Origin: Spirosoma sp. SC4-14
GTDB taxonomy: Bacteria > Bacteroidota > Bacteroidia > Cytophagales > Spirosomataceae
Assembly (NCBI RefSeq): GCF_037201965.1
Contig: NZ_CP147518.1
Span: 5,635,001-5,699,000, forward strand
Length of the DNA stretch: 64,000 nt
Reading direction: 5' to 3'
Position 1 is the first letter of the stretch; each line of letters opens with the position of its first letter. The translations under genes were made by a program, and so were the position numbers. Shown here piece after piece: positions 1 to 9,938 of this stretch. Under the pieces are notes generated by a model. That model searched no databases, had not been told where the DNA came from, and was given only the letters and a program-made list of their open reading frames with translations.

Positions 1-1299
1 GTTCGGGGGGTTCGGCAAGGCAAGGAGGTAGCAGAAACAACTGTTGTGTCGGCAATTAGCCGCGTACTGGCGGCACAGACACAATGGAACGAAATTCTGC
101 TCCTGGCCCGAAATCCTAAACTTCAGATCATTATCTCCAACACTACGGAAGTTGGTCTGAATTACACCGAAGAAAGTATTTTTCAACACCCCCCTCAGTC
201 GTTTCCGGCTAAGCTCACGGCGTTTCTCTACGAACGTTTCCGTAGCGTTGGTGGCTCTAAAGCCAAGGGGCTGGTGGTGATTCCAACCGAACTCGTTACT
301 GACAATGGGCTGAAGCTCCGCGAAGCAGTCGAGAAATTAGCCGCCTTCAATGAGCTAGGCAAACTGTTTACCAAATGGCTCAAATTCCACGTCCGCTTCT
401 GTAATTCGCTGGTCGACCGGATTGTTACCCGCCCGACCGACGAGGCCAAGCAGGAACTGGAACAGGAACTGGGCTATGAAGACGATCTGCTGACGTTCAC
501 TGAGCCTTATCATTTGTGGGCGATTGAAGGTGACGACCGCGTTAAACAAACACTTGAATTTGCCGGACCGGGCACTCCGCAGATTATTATCGACGAAGAC
601 ATCAATTTCTACAAAGAGCGCAAGCTCCGCGTGCTGAACGGCACCCATACGCTCACCATGCCACTGGGCTATTTGCTGGGTCTCGAAACGGTGGCCGATG
701 AGATGAAGCACCCAACGATGAGCAAGTTTGTCGAGTCGCTGATGCTCAATGAAATTGTGCCGACCGTACCAGACTATGGCATTCCGGGCATGGATAAAGC
801 CGATGTTGCGCAATTTGCCCACGACGTTCTCGATCGCTTCAGTAATCCCTATCTCGATCATTTGCTACTGAACATTTCACTTCAGGAAACAGCTAAAATG
901 CAGGCCCGGAACGTCGAAACCATTCAGCGCTATTATCAGCAGTTCAACGCCGTCCCGAAACTTATGTCGCTGGGCTTTGCTGCTTATCTGCTATTCATGA
1001 AAGCCATCCGGCAGGAAAATGGTCAGTTCTACGGTGAGATTTCGACAGGCGGGGGCGTTGTAACGTACCCCATCCGCGACGAACGTGCAGGCTATTTCTA
1101 CGGCGACTGGCAAACTGTGAAGGAAAACGACTATGCGTCGGTTCTGGCGTTCGTAAAAAGTGTTTTGTCCGACAAATCGCTCTGGCTAACCGACCTAACG
1201 GCCTTACCGGGTTTTATGGATGCTGTAGCCGAAAAACTCGATGCATTGCTGAAAGAAGGGGCCGAAACGGTTCTGAGTAAGGCATTGGAGAATGATTGA
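1..1299 (+). CDS. uxaB: Tagaturonate reductase (altronate oxidoreductase), 5'-truncated by window edge
   Basis: NAD-dependent enzyme interconverting tagaturonate and altronate in hexuronate catabolism; cytoplasmic. The frame is open from base 1 and the peptide encoded before the GTG at 46 (RGVRQGKEVAETTVV) continues the family alignment, so the true start lies left of the window; roughly 50-60 N-terminal residues are missing compared with the ~480-residue E. coli enzyme. Mannitol-dehydrogenase-superfamily hallmarks are visible: ISNTTE and FPAKLT near the start of the visible part, and KFVESLMLNEIVPT in the C-terminal domain. The stop codon lies inside the first copy of a 16-bp tandem repeat. 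Another polyol or hexuronate oxidoreductase of the same superfamily is the main alternative. Confidence 0.82.
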   Translation, partial: VRGVRQGKEVAETTVVSAISRVLAAQTQWNEILLLARNPKLQIIISNTTEVGLNYTEESIFQHPPQSFPAKLTAFLYERFRSVGGSKAKGLVVIPTELVTDNGLKLREAVEKLAAFNELGKLFTKWLKFHVRFCNSLVDRIVTRPTDEAKQELEQELGYEDDLLTFTEPYHLWAIEGDDRVKQTLEFAGPGTPQIIIDEDINFYKERKLRVLNGTHTLTMPLGYLLGLETVADEMKHPTMSKFVESLMLNEIVPTVPDYGIPGMDKADVAQFAHDVLDRFSNPYLDHLLLNISLQETAKMQARNVETIQRYYQQFNAVPKLMSLGFAAYLLFMKAIRQENGQFYGEISTGGGVVTYPIRDERAGYFYGDWQTVKENDYASVLAFVKSVLSDKSLWLTDLTALPGFMDAVAEKLDALLKEGAETVLSKALEND

Positions 1300-1404
1300 A
1301 TTGTTGAATGATTGAATTGTTGAATGATTGAATTGTTGAATGATTGAATTGTTGAATAAGTAGCACACGCTCAATCATTCAACAATTCAATCATTCAATC
1401 ATTC
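1291..1404. repeat. Tandem 16-bp repeat with inverted copy (intergenic hairpin)
   Basis: Four exact copies of AATGATTGAATTGTTG run from 1291 to 1354. After 17 other bases, 1372-1396 is the exact reverse complement of a 25-base stretch of them, followed by a partial copy. The structure overlaps the stop codons of both convergent genes (uxaB at 1297-1299 and the GDPD gene at 1391-1393). It probably acts as a bidirectional terminator, but the tandem nature of the stem is unusual. Confidence 0.8.
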
Positions 1405-2416
1405 CCAAAAGCAGTTCGGGCTCGTTGGTGGTAATGAAATTGACGTGCCGCTCCAGAAACCACCGCAAACTGTCCTGATCATTGACCGTCCAGACATTCA
1501 CGGTGAGTTTGCGTTGCTGCGCGTCGCTGATCCAGCCTTCGTTCTTTTTCAGCACGCTGAAATGATAGTCCAGGCCGTCTACATGGTCGGCGGCCAGTTG
1601 CTCGGGCGATTTATCACCGTTCAGGTAGGTTACAGTAGCATCCGGGTTGAGTTCCTTCACTTTTTTGCAGACATCATAATCGAACGCGATGTAGTCGACC
1701 CAGGCTTGTGCTTTCAGACGGTGGACCATCCGCAAAATCCGTTCGGTCAGCGCCATCGATCGTTCCTTGCCCAGTGTCGATGTTTTTATTTCCAGAATCA
1801 ACCGCGTATGGTTTTGTTTGATGCCCTCGGTCAGATACGCTTCCAGCGTTGGTAACGATTCTCCATTGCTGAGTTTCAGTTTTTTCAGTTCGGCCGACGG
1901 CGTTTTTTCTATTGCCAGTCCCTGAATATGAGCATCGTGATTTACGAATAGCACCGAATCGGCCGACATATGCACGTCGAATTCGCTGCCCATACAGCCT
2001 AATTTGATAGCATTTTGCAGCGATGCCAGTGAATTTTCACTCGTACCCAACTTCTTCCAGGCGCCCCGATGCGCAATAACCTGATTGTGCACAAACTCAT
2101 CTTTCACAATCCGAAACGTATCCCGAATGCTGCTACGACCTGCTTTACGTTCAAAAACAAGGTCATACCAGGGGGCCGATGCCTTTGCCACATCAGGCCG
2201 GATCGATAGCTGGTTGTTTTTGTCGAGCTTAAATAAAGAGGCATTGGGTCCCACTAGCTTAAATCGACCGGCCAGATTAACCGTTCGTATCGAACCAACC
2301 GTAGTTCTGGAAGGCGAATAGGTATAATTGGTAAGGGAAAGATTGGATTGCGCCGTAGCTGTTCCGAAGCTGGCGGCAAACGCTAAACCCAATGAAATTG
2401 TCCAAACATTGGCCAT
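1391..2416 (-). CDS. Glycerophosphodiester phosphodiesterase, exported
   Basis: Hydrolyses glycerophosphodiesters to glycerol-3-phosphate and an alcohol, probably in the periplasm. An N-terminal signal peptide ends around TATAQS. About 90 residues of unassigned sequence follow, then a GDPD TIM-barrel with the expected motifs: IAHRGAWKKLG..EN (catalytic His and metal-binding Glu), SEFDVHMSAD (metal site) and VNHDAHI (second catalytic His). The C-terminal VNVWTVND and FITTNEP strings are also typical. I chose the ATG at 2416; the longer frame begins with GTG nine bases upstream. The gene converges on uxaB across the tandem-repeat hairpin. Confidence 0.85.
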   Translation of the reverse strand: MANVWTISLGLAFAASFGTATAQSNLSLTNYTYSPSRTTVGSIRTVNLAGRFKLVGPNASLFKLDKNNQLSIRPDVAKASAPWYDLVFERKAGRSSIRDTFRIVKDEFVHNQVIAHRGAWKKLGTSENSLASLQNAIKLGCMGSEFDVHMSADSVLFVNHDAHIQGLAIEKTPSAELKKLKLSNGESLPTLEAYLTEGIKQNHTRLILEIKTSTLGKERSMALTERILRMVHRLKAQAWVDYIAFDYDVCKKVKELNPDATVTYLNGDKSPEQLAADHVDGLDYHFSVLKKNEGWISDAQQRKLTVNVWTVNDQDSLRWFLERHVNFITTNEPELLLGMIE

Positions 2417-2644
2417 ATAGTACACAAACTTTCTTTAGAAAAGAGAACAGCCAGTAGCAAATACTCCCTGCCTGTCGAAAAATCAGGTTATGATTTGGCG
2501 GTAGTTGATAACAAAAGCATAATACCGCTCCGGAGTCTCATTCCCGCATTTAGCCACCACAAAAAGTACAATAAAAAGCCTGACAAAGAACATCTTCTCG
2601 CTTGACCCAGGTCAGTAACGAATTGGTTAGTATACTGGAATTTT

Positions 2645-2667
2645 ACCAGACCTTATGCAGGTCTGGT
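2645..2667. repeat. Small inverted repeat upstream of first T9SS gene
   Basis: ACCAGACCT and AGGTCTGGT form a 9-bp perfect stem with a 5-base loop, 30 bp before the chosen ATG. The rest of the 281-bp gap 2417-2697 holds nothing I can assign. It could be a 5'-UTR hairpin or the remains of a terminator. Confidence 0.4.
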
Positions 2668-2697
2668 CAGTCAGTCTGCTCTAAAACAATTAGTTGT

Positions 2698-5301
2698 ATG
2701 GACACTTTTTACAAACATATAGCTCAATGGGTCAGCTTGTTTCTGCTCACAGCAACAGCAGCCGTTGGCCAGCCCTCCATCCCCGATGTGCAGTGGAGTA
2801 AAACTACTTCCTGGTATTTCGTCAGTAATAACCGAATCGAAATTCCTACCGATGGCACCATTTATGGCGGTGGTTATAAATTCTCGCTCACGGGCGATAC
2901 GCTTCAATATCTCAATGCACCGAACTATCCGCCCGGTGTAACAGCCGATGGCGGAACGCTGGGCTTCTTCTATTCACAAACTTTCCTCCCTGCTCTCGAC
3001 CCACGACGGTTCTATGTGAGTTGGGGTATTCAAAAAAAAGATGCTGCCGGAAACATCGTTTTCCGTCAGGTTTGGTATGAATCCTATGGCCCTGGTGGTC
3101 CAACATCCCCTTCGTTTCAGTCGATAAGCCGAATTCTGGGTACACCCGACAATGGCTATGTTATTCTGAACTATGATGGCCTGCTAACAAAATATGGGCC
3201 CAGTGGTGATCAACTATGGGCCAAAACCATTGCGCATACCAACGCAATGGGCGACGCACAGACCATACAGGCGCAAACGATCATTAATACCCCTGATGGA
3301 GGGCTTTTGCTGGCGGGTTATCTGCCTGGCATTATCGAAGACCCACTCAACCAGAGTAACCCATCGACGGGCTGGGTCGCTAAACTCGACGGGCAGGGGA
3401 ACGTACAGTGGGAAAAATTGCTGGAATCGCTCTCGCCCCTTACTCAAAACCGTATTCGCTCGACCTATACCATTACCGACGCCTGTCTGGCTGCCGATGG
3501 CAACGGGTATGCACTGGTTGGGGCGGGTTATGCATTTTCGTCGCTAGTACAAGCCCCTGCCCGTGCTATTTTGCTTGAGCTTGATTCAAGCGGCAAGCTG
3601 AAACGCGGTACTCCCTATTCAGCTATTGAGCCAACATCGGCCTATGTTGCCCTGTATACGGGTGGCGATGACAAGAAATATTATATACTCGGCAACACAT
3701 CAACGGCCAATCCAGACAACGATTATCAACTTTTGAAAATAAGTACGGAACCGGCCGTTTCCGATAATGATCCGGCTTTATTGGGTATTGTTGCGCAACG
3801 AACGTTCCGATTATCGGATGTATTTCCGAATAAACTAACCGATCTGGCCATTGCTGGTGATGGTAGTATTGTTTTTTCAGGAATGACGGGGTTGGTTAAG
3901 CTAAAAACTGAGCTGACCAATCCCCTCACGGTACTACCCCCCACCTACGACTGCCAGACAGGAGCTATCACCTTCAACACCAGCGGGGGCGATGGATCGC
4001 CCATCACCTACTCCGCTCCCGGTATTACAAGGGCATCACTCAATAGCAACTCAGGAATCGTTGAACTCCAACTCCGAAATGACCCCAAAATCATCCCCAT
4101 AACAGCTACCCAGAATGGAAACTCGGCAACCTATAACTTCGAGCTCAAAACCGCTTGTAGCCCGCAGCCCCCGAGGCTGACCAAACCCATTCCCGACCAG
4201 TTCCTCTCCACAGGACAAGCTATTCCGGGAAGTGGATTCCCCATCGGACTCTATTTTGTCGATCCAAGCCCAGCCATTCCCGGTTATTATACCAACTGGT
4301 ACTTTTCCATTCAGGGAATGCCGCCAGGATTGTATGTTTTCGCCAAAGATGAAGTAGGTGCACGCAATCCCATTCGCGTCATCTTCGGCACACCAACCAC
4401 GGCTGGGGTGTATCTGGTTACGGTTCGGGCAGCCACCAGTGCCTTCCCCGACAAACCCGTCATTGCTACCTTTACCATCACTGTCTCCGACGGACCCAAT
4501 CCCGGTTCGCCACTGGCGCTGCTGCCTCCCACTTACGACTGCCAGACGGGAGCCATTACCTTCAACACCAGCGGGGGCGATGGATCGCCCATCACCTACT
4601 GGGCTCCCGGTATTACAAGGGCATCACCCAACAGCAACACCGGCATTATTGAGCAGGAGCTGCGCAACGACCCCAAACCCATTCCTATTCAGGCAACCCA
4701 AAATGGGCAAACCGTTACCTATGTCTTCGATTTTAAGGCATATTGTGCCAATCCTCCTCAACCGCCAACCACTGCCCTGACGCTGCTGGCTCCTACTTAT
4801 GCTTGCAGCACGGGTGCCTTTCATTTCAACACCAGCGGGGGCGATGGCAGTACGATTGAGTATATGGCGGCTGGCATTACGGGCTGGACCACCAACCCCG
4901 ATCAGTTTGTCGACAAGGAGAGTCGCACAGCCAGCGATGTGCAGCCGTTTGTGCTGATGGCTCGTCAGAGTGGAGTAACCACCACCTATGTCTGGAATTT
5001 GAAAACGGCCTGCGGCCGGGCAAGGCTGGCCGCAGCGGAGTATTCAGGCAATTTAACCCTAACCCCACTGGGTAACCCCGTCCAAAACCAGCTTCGGGTT
5101 CTGATTAGTGGTGCCGAAGGGCAACCTCTGCAACTCTGGTTAACAACGCTTCAGGGTCGTATGCTGGAGGTTCGCCAGATTGACCAGGCTCAGTCCGAAA
5201 ATGTACAGCAATTCGAGCTGGATAGGGCTGATTCCGGCATTCTGTTACTACGTGCCAATACTCCTACGCAGACACAGTCTGTAAAAATCATTAAGCAGTA
5301 A
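2698..5301 (+). CDS. Secreted multi-module protein with T9SS type A sorting domain
   Basis: 867 residues. The signal peptide is about residues 1-25 (ends AAVGQ). A propeller-like region with SGKL/GGDD/YQLLKIST repeats runs to about residue 400. Then come a Cys-bearing module starting PPTYDCQTGAITFN, a putative immunoglobulin-like domain (PIPDQFLSTGQ..TFTITVSDGP), a second PPTYDCQTG module and a third APTYACSTG module. The last ~80 residues (GNPVQNQLRVLISG..LQGRMLEV..SVKIIKQ) match the T9SS C-terminal sorting domain, so it is probably exported and cell-surface bound or released. The ATG at 2698 fits the signal peptide better than the longer frame at 2602. Function is unknown; adhesion or matrix binding is an inference. 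Residues 409-775 are nearly identical to part of the third gene downstream. Confidence 0.78.
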   Translation: MDTFYKHIAQWVSLFLLTATAAVGQPSIPDVQWSKTTSWYFVSNNRIEIPTDGTIYGGGYKFSLTGDTLQYLNAPNYPPGVTADGGTLGFFYSQTFLPALDPRRFYVSWGIQKKDAAGNIVFRQVWYESYGPGGPTSPSFQSISRILGTPDNGYVILNYDGLLTKYGPSGDQLWAKTIAHTNAMGDAQTIQAQTIINTPDGGLLLAGYLPGIIEDPLNQSNPSTGWVAKLDGQGNVQWEKLLESLSPLTQNRIRSTYTITDACLAADGNGYALVGAGYAFSSLVQAPARAILLELDSSGKLKRGTPYSAIEPTSAYVALYTGGDDKKYYILGNTSTANPDNDYQLLKISTEPAVSDNDPALLGIVAQRTFRLSDVFPNKLTDLAIAGDGSIVFSGMTGLVKLKTELTNPLTVLPPTYDCQTGAITFNTSGGDGSPITYSAPGITRASLNSNSGIVELQLRNDPKIIPITATQNGNSATYNFELKTACSPQPPRLTKPIPDQFLSTGQAIPGSGFPIGLYFVDPSPAIPGYYTNWYFSIQGMPPGLYVFAKDEVGARNPIRVIFGTPTTAGVYLVTVRAATSAFPDKPVIATFTITVSDGPNPGSPLALLPPTYDCQTGAITFNTSGGDGSPITYWAPGITRASPNSNTGIIEQELRNDPKPIPIQATQNGQTVTYVFDFKAYCANPPQPPTTALTLLAPTYACSTGAFHFNTSGGDGSTIEYMAAGITGWTTNPDQFVDKESRTASDVQPFVLMARQSGVTTTYVWNLKTACGRARLAAAEYSGNLTLTPLGNPVQNQLRVLISGAEGQPLQLWLTTLQGRMLEVRQIDQAQSENVQQFELDRADSGILLLRANTPTQTQSVKIIKQ
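3922..5024 (+). repeat. ~1.1 kb segment duplicated at 11253-12355 (copy 1)
   Basis: Aligns without any gap to 11253-12355 at a constant offset of 7331 bases. I see about six differences (for example GGAGCTATC versus GGAGCCATC), and the encoded protein segments look identical. The last ~240 bp also align gap-free to about 9266-9502. Confidence 0.9.
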
Positions 5302-5317
5302 CCGTTTCTTTTAGTGC

Positions 5318-5344
5318 CCGCTTAGGTCTTCCTGACCTAAGCGG
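5318..5344 (+). terminator. Intergenic stem-loop after first T9SS gene
   Basis: CCGCTTAGGTC and GACCTAAGCGG form an 11-bp perfect stem with a 5-base loop in the 74-bp gap between the first two T9SS genes. There is no clear T-tract, so it may attenuate rather than terminate. Confidence 0.55.
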
Positions 5345-5375
5345 TATTGTTCACGTTCCTACTATTCAATTAACC

Positions 5376-8300
5376 ATGAAAAACTCACTACAATTTGTGA
5401 TGAGTCTGCTCATTGAGCAGATGTCTCACCGAATGTTGCGCTGGTCGCTAATTCTGGTTAGTCTTGTTGGATTAGGTTCGTTTGCAAGCCGATCGGGTTC
5501 ATTGATCCGATCTACACTACAAGCCAACTCAAATGCATTTCCTAAAAAACACGTTAATGAAGCAAAAAATGGCTCTTCTCTGAAACCACAAACCGGTGGT
5601 AAAATCTGCATTACCGAGTATATGTATAACCCGGCGGGTAGCGGTACAACGGGCGAGTTTGTCGAAATCACCAATACGGGCGATGCTGCAGTTTCGATGA
5701 CGGGCTGGAGTTTTGACGACAACAGCCGTCAGGCAGGCTCGTTTAGCCTTAGCGGGTTAGGTACGATTCAACCCGGCGAATCGGCTATCATTACAGAAGT
5801 CTCGGCAGCCACGTTTCGCGCAGAGTGGTCGCTGGCAGCCTCTAAAAAAGTAGTAGGCGGAAATAATCAGAATCTGGGCCGTAGTGATGAAATTAACATC
5901 TATGACGCATCTAATAACCTCGTTGATCGACTAACGTACGACGATCAGACTATCCCCGGTTCTATACGAACCAATGGGGCAAGTGGCTGGACAACCTATG
6001 CGAATCTTTGCACGAACAATAGTGCTGGCTGGCAATTATCGGTAGTTGGCGATACCCAAAACTCGTATCAGTCTTCCGCTGGCAATATTGGAAATCCAGG
6101 TAGTTATGTGTTACCTCTCTGCCAAGGGCCTTCCATTCAGGTTGCCAGTACTACTACATCGTTTCTGAGTTTACCAGCAAATGGCCCCGGCTACGTCAGT
6201 GGTGTAACAGCCGACCCTACCGACCCTGCCAGCACATTGGGCATCGACTTTATCATCGACGATCCCAATACGCCGGTAAACAATTTGACCGTTACGGCGA
6301 GCAGTAGCAACGAGTATGTGGTAGCTAACAGCAATCTTATACTAACCGGAACGGGCGCAAATCGCAACCTAAAAATTAAGCCCTTGGGGGTAGGCTATAG
6401 CACTATCAATGTTGTGGTGAGTGGGGGTTGCACCAATGTGACCTATCAAATCAATTATGCCGCATCGGCCGGTTTCACCATCCCCTATCCCTCCTATTTT
6501 CACTCAGGTACCAGCGACGGCTCGACAGCGATCAACATTGATGATACCTATATGCTGGTCGGCGACGACGAAAACCAAACTATAAGGCTTTATAACCGCG
6601 TTCATTCGGGGCTACCGGTCAGGGGTTTCGATTTTTCGTCGTCTCTAAACCTGACCGATGGCAAAGAAGTAGACATCGAAGGATCGATACGAACCGGCAA
6701 CCAAATCATTTGGATTGGCTCCCAAAGTAATAATGAAGACGGTGAAGCACGACCTAGCCGCGATCGTCTGTTTGCTACCGATATAAGTGGAAGCGGAGCG
6801 AACACCAGTCTCACCTATGGCGGTCGGTATGACTATCTACGCGAAGACCTGATTGCCTGGGATGCCAATAACCGACATGGCAAAGGTACCAACTACTACG
6901 GATTTGCGGCCAGTGCAGCACCCGGAGTGAACTCAAAGCAAGACAATGGCTATAATATCGAAGGCCTTGAACTGGCTCCCGACAATACCACAGGCTACGT
7001 TTGCTTCAGAGCTCCTCTGGTGCCGACGACCAACCGAACGAAGGCACTTATTGTTCCTGTCACCAATATTACTGCGCTGGTTAGCGGTAATAAGCCAGTA
7101 GGCAGTGCTACCTTTGGCGCACCTATTGAGCTTGATTTAGGCGGACGAGGCATCCGTGAAATGCGTAAGAATGCCGGAAATGAGTATGTTATCATTGCTG
7201 GCCCCACTGGCAATGCAACCGGAACTCCTCCCAGCGATTTCCGAATCTATACCTGGAACGGCGACTCAGGAACGCTCCCTGGCCTCCGCGCCACCAGCCT
7301 CACCAGCCTGAATATTCCAGGGAGCTACGAAGGAATTGCCGAAGTACCTAATCCACTGAATGATGACAGTCAGATTCAGTTTTTGATGGATAACGGCACT
7401 ACCGAGTTTTATGGAGATGGTACTCCGAGCAAAAGCCTTTCGCAACCTTTGTACAAAAAATTCCGGTCGGTGGTTGTGCCAATTGGTGCCGTAATCACGC
7501 CACCATCCATTGCCTGGAACAAGTTTTTTCAGGGATCAGAAGCCCGTGCCATTGCCACCACCAGCGATGGAGGCTATATAGCCGTGGGGTTTGTCTATAG
7601 TAATCTATACGGCATTGAAAGCACTAATTATTTAATTGTTCGTATGGATGCCAGCGGACGACTACTCTGGCAGAAAATTTTTGGAGGCAGTAAAACAGAA
7701 TACGTTTCAACGGTCTGTGAGTCTTCGGATGGTGGTTTTTTCATAGCAGGGAATGCAGATTCTAATGATGGCGATGTAGCAGGCAATCACGGTTCCCTCT
7801 CCGACGGCTGGGTAATCAAACTCGATCAGAATGGCAATCTGCTCTGGAAAAAAGCCATTGGTGGTTCAAGTGCTGATTTTATTTTAGGAATTACCCCCAC
7901 AACAGATGGAGGGGCTATTGGCGCAGGCTGGGGATATTCTACTGATGGAAATATATCAGGTGGACATGGCCAATCCGACTTATGGGCATTCCGATTATCG
8001 GCGAATGGTACCGTTGTCTGGAGTAAATCATTTGGTGGCTCTAACGACGACCGTGCCGATGCCGTTACCCGAACCGCCGATGGCACCTTTGCAGCTTTGG
8101 GGTATACTTATTCCAGCGATGGCGACGTGACCAACAATCATGGTGTTGCCGATTTCTGGGTTGTTAAGTTCGATATCAATGGCAGTCTACTGTGGCAAAA
8201 ATCGCTGGGCGGCAGTGCTACCGACTGGGGATGGGGCGGAATTGTACCTTCTTCCGACAATAGTCTTGTAGTAGCTGGACTAACTTATTCTAACAATGGA

Positions 8301-9779
8301 GACGTTGTGGGAAGTCATTCCACAACTGGTATGGACCTTGGAGGAAACATGGACTATTGGGTTGCCAAGCTAGATAAAAACGGTAATCTGGTTTGGCAAC
8401 GCGCGCTGGGCGGCAGTGCCGATGATCGGGCCGAGAGCATTATGGCAGCACCCGATGGAACGTTTATTGTAACCGGGTCCAGTTCCTCCAACGATGGCGA
8501 TGTGTCGGGTAACCACGGTGGTGGCGATGCCTGGACCGTTAAACTTGGCAGCAATGGTAGCCTAATCTGGCAACGAGCTGTAGGTGGCAGTGGTAGCGAT
8601 TTTGCCTGGTCTATTGCCGGAACATCGGCAACCGATTTCGCCATTGCAGGAAGTTCCACATCGACGGATGGTGATATAAATACTACTCACACTACCAATT
8701 TTTGGGTATCCAGATTTGGTACAGTCTCATCATCTGCGAATGTTGCTCCTCTAGCCTTACAGGCTCCGGTTTACGACTGCCAAACCGGAGCAATAACGCT
8801 CCTTACCAATGGAGGTGATGGATCTGCCATTACATTCGAGGCTCCGGGTATTACGACCTGGACAACTGACCCGAACCAGTTTGTCGATAAAGAGAGCCGA
8901 ACTGCTAAAGATGCTCAACCTCTTCACATCACAGCCCAACAGAACGGAGTAAGTGTCAATTATGATTTCAATGTTCTCGATTTCTGCCAGACCGGTACCC
9001 CATTGCAGCTACTTCCCCCAACTTACGATTGCGAAACGGGAAGCATCATATTTCGGACGATGGGAGGAGATAGCAATGTGATTGACTATATGGCCGCAGG
9101 CATAACGGACTGGACCACAAATCCTAACCAATATGTTGACAAAGAAAGTCGCCTAGCAAGCGATACACCACCTTTTACTCTTTGGGCTCGTCAGAGCGGG
9201 AAAACCGTCAGATACGTCTGGGATTTGCGGGAGTATTGTAAAAATGGAACGCCTTTACAACTGTTGGCTCCTACTTATGCTTGCAGCACGGGTGCCTTTC
9301 ATTTCAACACCAGTGGGGGCGATGGCAGTACGATTGAGTATATGGCGGCTGGCATTACGGGCTGGACCACCAACCCCGATCAGTTTGTCGACAAGGAGAG
9401 CCGCACAGCCAGCGATGTGCAGCCGTTTGTGCTGATGGCTCGTCAGAGTGGAGTAACCACCACTTATGTCTGGAATTTGAAAACGGCCTGCGGACGGGCA
9501 AGAGTGGGAGCAAGTGACGCAACATCTGGACTACAGGTAGTTGTACTGGGCAACCCTGTAGTAAATCAACAGGCAGAAATAGAAATCAGTGGAGCAGAAA
9601 ATAAACCTGTTCAATTGAGTCTGGCTACCATACAGGGCAAAATTCTTTACCAATACCGCATACCTAAAGCCACAACAACCGAACACGTTCAAGTGCCATT
9701 TGGCTCAGCAAAAGGCCTGCTTCTATTGGAAGTTGCAACTGACAACGAGCGAAAGCTTATCAAACTGATCACTCCCTGA
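5376..9779 (+). CDS. Large secreted protein: lamin-tail domain, DUF3616-like region, propeller repeats, T9SS sorting domain
   Basis: 1467 residues. A hydrophobic export signal lies at about 20-40 (LRWSLILVSLVGLGSFAS); starts at Met9 or Met16 are possible. Residues ~78-180 resemble a lamin-tail domain (ICITEYMYNPAGSGTTGEFVEI, here broken at EFV; GWSFDD; LDRLTYDD-like end). Residues ~370-700 resemble DUF3616 propeller proteins (VDIEGSI, YNIEGLELAPD). Residues ~710-1110 hold about six ~60-residue repeats of the type DGGY..WVVKLDxNGNLLWQK..GGS, a WD/propeller-like array. Three ~80-residue Cys modules follow (YDCQTG, YDCETG, YACSTG), then a T9SS sorting domain (GNPVVNQQAEIEISG..KLIKLITP). Probably a surface protein; catalytic function not evident. 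Confidence 0.75.
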   Translation: MKNSLQFVMSLLIEQMSHRMLRWSLILVSLVGLGSFASRSGSLIRSTLQANSNAFPKKHVNEAKNGSSLKPQTGGKICITEYMYNPAGSGTTGEFVEITNTGDAAVSMTGWSFDDNSRQAGSFSLSGLGTIQPGESAIITEVSAATFRAEWSLAASKKVVGGNNQNLGRSDEINIYDASNNLVDRLTYDDQTIPGSIRTNGASGWTTYANLCTNNSAGWQLSVVGDTQNSYQSSAGNIGNPGSYVLPLCQGPSIQVASTTTSFLSLPANGPGYVSGVTADPTDPASTLGIDFIIDDPNTPVNNLTVTASSSNEYVVANSNLILTGTGANRNLKIKPLGVGYSTINVVVSGGCTNVTYQINYAASAGFTIPYPSYFHSGTSDGSTAINIDDTYMLVGDDENQTIRLYNRVHSGLPVRGFDFSSSLNLTDGKEVDIEGSIRTGNQIIWIGSQSNNEDGEARPSRDRLFATDISGSGANTSLTYGGRYDYLREDLIAWDANNRHGKGTNYYGFAASAAPGVNSKQDNGYNIEGLELAPDNTTGYVCFRAPLVPTTNRTKALIVPVTNITALVSGNKPVGSATFGAPIELDLGGRGIREMRKNAGNEYVIIAGPTGNATGTPPSDFRIYTWNGDSGTLPGLRATSLTSLNIPGSYEGIAEVPNPLNDDSQIQFLMDNGTTEFYGDGTPSKSLSQPLYKKFRSVVVPIGAVITPPSIAWNKFFQGSEARAIATTSDGGYIAVGFVYSNLYGIESTNYLIVRMDASGRLLWQKIFGGSKTEYVSTVCESSDGGFFIAGNADSNDGDVAGNHGSLSDGWVIKLDQNGNLLWKKAIGGSSADFILGITPTTDGGAIGAGWGYSTDGNISGGHGQSDLWAFRLSANGTVVWSKSFGGSNDDRADAVTRTADGTFAALGYTYSSDGDVTNNHGVADFWVVKFDINGSLLWQKSLGGSATDWGWGGIVPSSDNSLVVAGLTYSNNGDVVGSHSTTGMDLGGNMDYWVAKLDKNGNLVWQRALGGSADDRAESIMAAPDGTFIVTGSSSSNDGDVSGNHGGGDAWTVKLGSNGSLIWQRAVGGSGSDFAWSIAGTSATDFAIAGSSTSTDGDINTTHTTNFWVSRFGTVSSSANVAPLALQAPVYDCQTGAITLLTNGGDGSAITFEAPGITTWTTDPNQFVDKESRTAKDAQPLHITAQQNGVSVNYDFNVLDFCQTGTPLQLLPPTYDCETGSIIFRTMGGDSNVIDYMAAGITDWTTNPNQYVDKESRLASDTPPFTLWARQSGKTVRYVWDLREYCKNGTPLQLLAPTYACSTGAFHFNTSGGDGSTIEYMAAGITGWTTNPDQFVDKESRTASDVQPFVLMARQSGVTTTYVWNLKTACGRARVGASDATSGLQVVVLGNPVVNQQAEIEISGAENKPVQLSLATIQGKILYQYRIPKATTTEHVQVPFGSAKGLLLLEVATDNERKLIKLITP

Positions 9780-9796
9780 TTCGATCTAATCTTGGA

Positions 9797-9831
9797 TAAT
9801 CCATCGTCCATCGTTTCTGGACGATGGATTA
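9797..9831 (+). terminator. Perfect 14-bp stem-loop after second T9SS gene
   Basis: TAATCCATCGTCCA and TGGACGATGGATTA pair perfectly around a 7-base loop, 17 bp after the stop codon. No long T-run follows; probably a transcript-end or mRNA-stabilising hairpin. Confidence 0.6.
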
Positions 9832-9938
9832 CAATTTCACATTCAACTAATCCAATGATGAAATTAGTATATCAAAAACCATTAAGTCTGGTCAAATCTG
9901 ACCACTTCAATTTATTTCCCACCATTAAGCCAGACACT

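Noticed and set aside
4358-4780. 140-residue frame inside the first T9SS gene, also present at 11689-12111
   Set aside because: Its presence twice is explained by the duplicated 1.1 kb DNA block; it is a Pro/Ser-rich out-of-frame shadow of the real protein.
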